From Amycolatopsis orientalis DSM 43388 (lineage in GTDB: Bacteria; Actinomycetota; Actinomycetes; Mycobacteriales; Pseudonocardiaceae), in assembly GCF_000411975.1 (NCBI RefSeq), contig NZ_ASXG01000148.1, positions 90,698 to 154,697 on the forward strand: a DNA stretch of 64,000 nucleotides, given 5' to 3'. Both the position numbers and the translations under genes were made by a program. The notes below the pieces were generated by a model that had not been told where the DNA came from, did not search any database, and saw only the letters and a program-made list of their open reading frames with translations. Positions 61,756 through 64,000 of the stretch are shown here, piece by piece (positions within the stretch are counted from its first letter, which is position 1; each line of letters starts with the position of its first letter).

Positions 61756-62523
61756 TTGCCCGGATTGCTCGAAGGCAAGCGGCTGCTGATCACCGGCGTC
61801 ATCACCGACGCCTCGCTCGCGTTCCACGCGGCCCGCATCGCCCAGCAGGAGGGCGCGAAGGTCGTGCTCACCGGCTTCGGACGGCTGTCGCTGGTGGAGC
61901 GCATCGCCAAGCGGCTGCCCGAGCCGGCCCCGGTGCTGGAACTGGACGTCACGAACCAGGAGCACCTCGACTCGCTCGCCGACCGCGTCCGCGAGCACGT
62001 CGACGGCCTCGACGGCGTGCTGCACTCGATCGGCTTCGCGCCGCAGAGCTGCCTCGGCGCGCCGTTCCTGGACGCACCGAGCGAAGACGTCAAGGTCGCG
62101 GTGGACGTCTCCGCGTTCTCGTTCAAGTCGCTCGCGGTCGCGACGCTGCCGCTGCTCGGCCGCGGCGCCTCGATCGTCGGCATGGACTTCGACGCGCGCG
62201 TCGCGTGGCCGGTCTACAACTGGATGGGCGTCGCGAAGGCCGCGCTGGAGTCGGTGAACCGGTACCTGGCCAAGGAACTCGGCCCGAAGGGCATCCGGGT
62301 CAACCTGGTCAGCGCCGGCCCGATGAAGACCATGGCCGCCAAGTCCATCCCCGGATTCGGCGAACTCGAAGGCGGCTGGGACGGCCGCGCGCCGCTCGGC
62401 TGGGACTCCGCGGACCCGGAGCCGACCGCCAAGACGGTGTGCGCCGTGCTGTCCGACTGGCTGCCCGCGACCACCGGGTCGATGATCATGGTCGACGGCG
62501 GAGTGCACGCGCTCGGCATCTGA
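61756..62523 (+). CDS. inhA: Enoyl-ACP reductase (InhA/FabI)
   Basis: A 255-residue enoyl reductase. LLEGKRLLITGVITDASLAF aligns with the InhA N-terminus, VLHSIGFAPQSCLGAPFLDA and SIVGMDFDARVAWPVYNWMG include the catalytic Tyr, and GVAKAALESVNRYLAKELG the Lys. The C-terminus ATTGSMIMVDGGVHALG is standard. The substrate-binding loop is about ten residues shorter than in mycobacterial InhA. TTG at 61756 has GGAGG five bases upstream and matches the InhA start; GTG at 61753 is too close to it. Confidence 0.95.
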   Translation: MPGLLEGKRLLITGVITDASLAFHAARIAQQEGAKVVLTGFGRLSLVERIAKRLPEPAPVLELDVTNQEHLDSLADRVREHVDGLDGVLHSIGFAPQSCLGAPFLDAPSEDVKVAVDVSAFSFKSLAVATLPLLGRGASIVGMDFDARVAWPVYNWMGVAKAALESVNRYLAKELGPKGIRVNLVSAGPMKTMAAKSIPGFGELEGGWDGRAPLGWDSADPEPTAKTVCAVLSDWLPATTGSMIMVDGGVHALGI

Positions 62524-62534
62524 GCCGGTTTTCG

Positions 62535-62574
62535 ACGGCCCCGCGGGAACGTTCCCGCGGGGCCGTTCTCTTTT
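62535..62574. terminator. Rho-independent terminator after inhA
   Basis: A perfect palindrome with 16-bp arms (62535-62566, ACGGCCCCGCGGGAAC and its complement) followed by TTCTCTTTT. It is the most classical terminator in the window. The convergent MFS gene stops at its right edge, so it may serve both. Confidence 0.9.
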
Positions 62575-63742
62575 AGACAGTCGCCAGTTCAGGGGCGGTG
62601 TCGCGCTGGTGCAGGCGCAGCGCGAACGTCAACGCCGCGAGTGCGAGCGCTCCGAGCGCGACGCTCACCCACGCCACGCTGGAGAAACCCAGCCCCGCGC
62701 TGATGGTCGTCCCGCCGAGCCACGGGCCAACGGTGTTCCCGACATTGAACGCGGACGTCGTGCTCGCGCCGACGAGCGTGGAGGTGCCGCCCGCCTCGGC
62801 GTACGCCCGCACGTTGAGCGCCGGGTTCGCCGCGAATCCCGCCGCGCCGAGGATCAGCACCGCAGTCACCGCGACGACCGGGTTGGTGGCGAAGGCAAGC
62901 GCGACCAAAGCGGCGACGGCGAGGCCGAGGCTGCCGTAAAGGGTCGCGAACGGATAGGCGTCGGCGAGCTTGCCGCCAGCGAAAATCCCGATTACCGCGC
63001 CGCCGCCGAACAGCGCGAGCACCACCGGCACTCCGGATTCGGGCAGCCCCGCGACGGAGACCAGCAGGGGAGCGAGGTAGCTGAACGTCGCGAACACCAT
63101 GGCCTGCAGCAACGCGATCACCCCGAGCGCGAGCCACAACCGGCTGCGGCGGAACACGCGCAGCTCTTCGGCGATCCGCGGTGCTTCGGTTTCTTTTGTG
63201 GTGCGCGGGACTGACAGCAGGACGGCGGCGGCGGCGACGGCGGTCAGCGCGGCGACTGCCCAGAACGCGCTTCGCCAGCCTGCGTGCTGGCCGAGCAGCG
63301 TGCCCGCTGGGACGCCGACGACGTTTGCCACGGTGAGACCGCCGACCAGCACCGCGAGCGCCTGGCCGCGGCGGGCTTCCGGGACGAGGTTGACGGTGGT
63401 CGCGGCGGCAACGGCCCAGAATCCGGCGCAGGCGACTGCGCTGATGACGCGGGTGGCGAAGAGGACGGCGTAACCGTCGGCGAGCGCGCCGATGACGTGG
63501 GCTGCGCTGAAGACGGTGAGCAGTCCGAGGAGGGTGGTTCGGCGGGGGAGGCGGATGGTGCCGACGGCGAGCAGCGGTGCGCCGACGACCATGCCGATCG
63601 CGAAGGCGGAGATCAGGAGGCCTGCGTCCGGGATGCTGACGCCCAGGTCGGAGGCCATTCCGGGGAGGAGGCCGGTGATCATGAACTCGGAGGTGCCCAG
63701 CGCGAAGATGCTGAGGCCGAGCACGAAGACGGCTAGGGGCAC
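62573..63742 (-). CDS. DHA1-family MFS exporter, Cmx/CmlR-like
   Basis: A 389-residue transporter with 12 membrane segments. FALGTSEFMITGLLPGMASD is the signature of the arabinose/chloramphenicol exporter group (DHA1), GGLTVANVVGVPAGTLLGQ is the antiporter motif C, and VGASTTSAFNVGNTVGPWLG follows in the second half. It may export chloramphenicol-like drugs or sugars. GTG start at 63742. The 5' part is strongly G-rich on the plus strand. Confidence 0.92.
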   Translation of the reverse strand: MPLAVFVLGLSIFALGTSEFMITGLLPGMASDLGVSIPDAGLLISAFAIGMVVGAPLLAVGTIRLPRRTTLLGLLTVFSAAHVIGALADGYAVLFATRVISAVACAGFWAVAAATTVNLVPEARRGQALAVLVGGLTVANVVGVPAGTLLGQHAGWRSAFWAVAALTAVAAAAVLLSVPRTTKETEAPRIAEELRVFRRSRLWLALGVIALLQAMVFATFSYLAPLLVSVAGLPESGVPVVLALFGGGAVIGIFAGGKLADAYPFATLYGSLGLAVAALVALAFATNPVVAVTAVLILGAAGFAANPALNVRAYAEAGGTSTLVGASTTSAFNVGNTVGPWLGGTTISAGLGFSSVAWVSVALGALALAALTFALRLHQRDTAPELATV

Positions 63743-63824
63743 GGCGGGGGCTCTCTTTCTGGAATCGGTGGTACAGAATGTGGGCGGGGCGGCGTTGTCT
63801 CGTGGGTTGGGCTGGTTGGGGCCT

Positions 63825-64000
63825 GCTCGTCGCCTGGCGGCGACGTTGCAGTTCGGTGAGTGGCGTGGGGCACCCCGAAGCCTGAGTGTGCTGACGGCCT
63901 TGGGGTGCTTGTCAAGGCGGGAAAGCGTGCCTTGACAAGCACCCCAAGACCGCAGGGCGGCTTCGTATCGGGGTGCAGGGCGGGGGCTGGGTGCCTCGAT
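63825..64000 (+). repeat. Structured dispersed repeat, copy 3 (cut by window end)
   Basis: Same order as copies 1 and 2: leading hairpin GTCGCCTGGCGGCGAC, outer stem and central hairpin (63895-63952) with the loop GGGAAAGCGT. The 24-bp stem has a single C-A mismatch on this strand, which would be a G-U pair in RNA from the other strand. The copy lies 82 bp upstream of the MFS start. Its right end CCTCGAT meets the window edge; copy 1 continues past this point. Confidence 0.9.

Noticed and set aside
63733..63942. Short minus-strand protein across repeat copy 3 (similar frames across copies 1 and 2)
   Set aside because: The frame follows from the repeat's sequence; the conserved feature is the hairpin, and the mid-stem changes are not protein-like.

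Overview
The window is high-GC actinobacterial DNA with GTG/TTG starts, ATGA/GTGA overlaps, an ESX-type protein group, an ergothioneine cluster, F420-type enzymes and an aconitase-to-InhA block ordered as in mycobacteria but without mycolic-acid features. This points to Pseudonocardiaceae, most likely Amycolatopsis or a close relative (inference). I found no rRNA, tRNA, CRISPR array, integrase or transposase. The first gene and the last repeat run off the window.

Layout. 1-9,948: housekeeping and accessory genes (oligopeptide-type binding protein, MFS exporter, msrA, LysR/EamA pair, DsbA-like oxidoreductase, lepB, enoyl-CoA hydratase, HD phosphohydrolase, L,D-transpeptidase). 9,949-22,675: a methylated-amine catabolism island. 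A three-component Rieske oxygenase (oxygenase, ferredoxin, FAD reductase) probably demethylates glycine betaine. A GntR/FCD regulator faces an operon soxB-soxD-soxA-soxG-purU-dimethylglycine oxidase-cyclodeaminase that would take dimethylglycine and sarcosine to glycine and the released C1 units to formate. 22,760-28,946: aldo/keto reductase, a CNNM/CorC pair coupled through a 29-codon micro-ORF to a 3-methyladenine-glycosylase-like gene, and a TetR regulator of the AcnR type. 29,116-31,020: a small ESX-associated group, followed by a proline iminopeptidase. 32,241-34,481: Glu/Leu dehydrogenase with a divergent LysR, then decayed copies of the LysR 3' end. 35,014-39,888: egtABCD plus a Ddn-like gene. 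40,039-46,140: a 17-bp minisatellite, a secreted tripeptidyl aminopeptidase, efeO-efeB and a phospholipase C/acid phosphatase lipoprotein. 46,417-62,523: acnA, a RipA-like NlpC/P60 hydrolase, moxR-DUF58-VWA, trmL, a thioesterase, an MHS transporter/response regulator/histidine kinase/TAXI-protein operon, and fabG-inhA. A DHA1 exporter ends the window.

Most notable observations. (1) A structured element of about 175 bp occurs three times (32,064; 46,148; 63,825). It has a nested outer stem and a central hairpin whose mid-stem differs between copies but stays paired. (2) AcnR-type operators lie on the acnA promoter and in front of the tetR/acnR-like gene, although the two genes are 17 kb apart. 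(3) A TAXI binding protein sits in an operon with a two-component system and an MHS permease, with no TRAP permease. (4) Two micro-ORFs bridge neighbouring genes through ATGA overlaps at both ends and share the same terminal sequence. (5) The InhA orthologue has a shortened substrate-binding loop.
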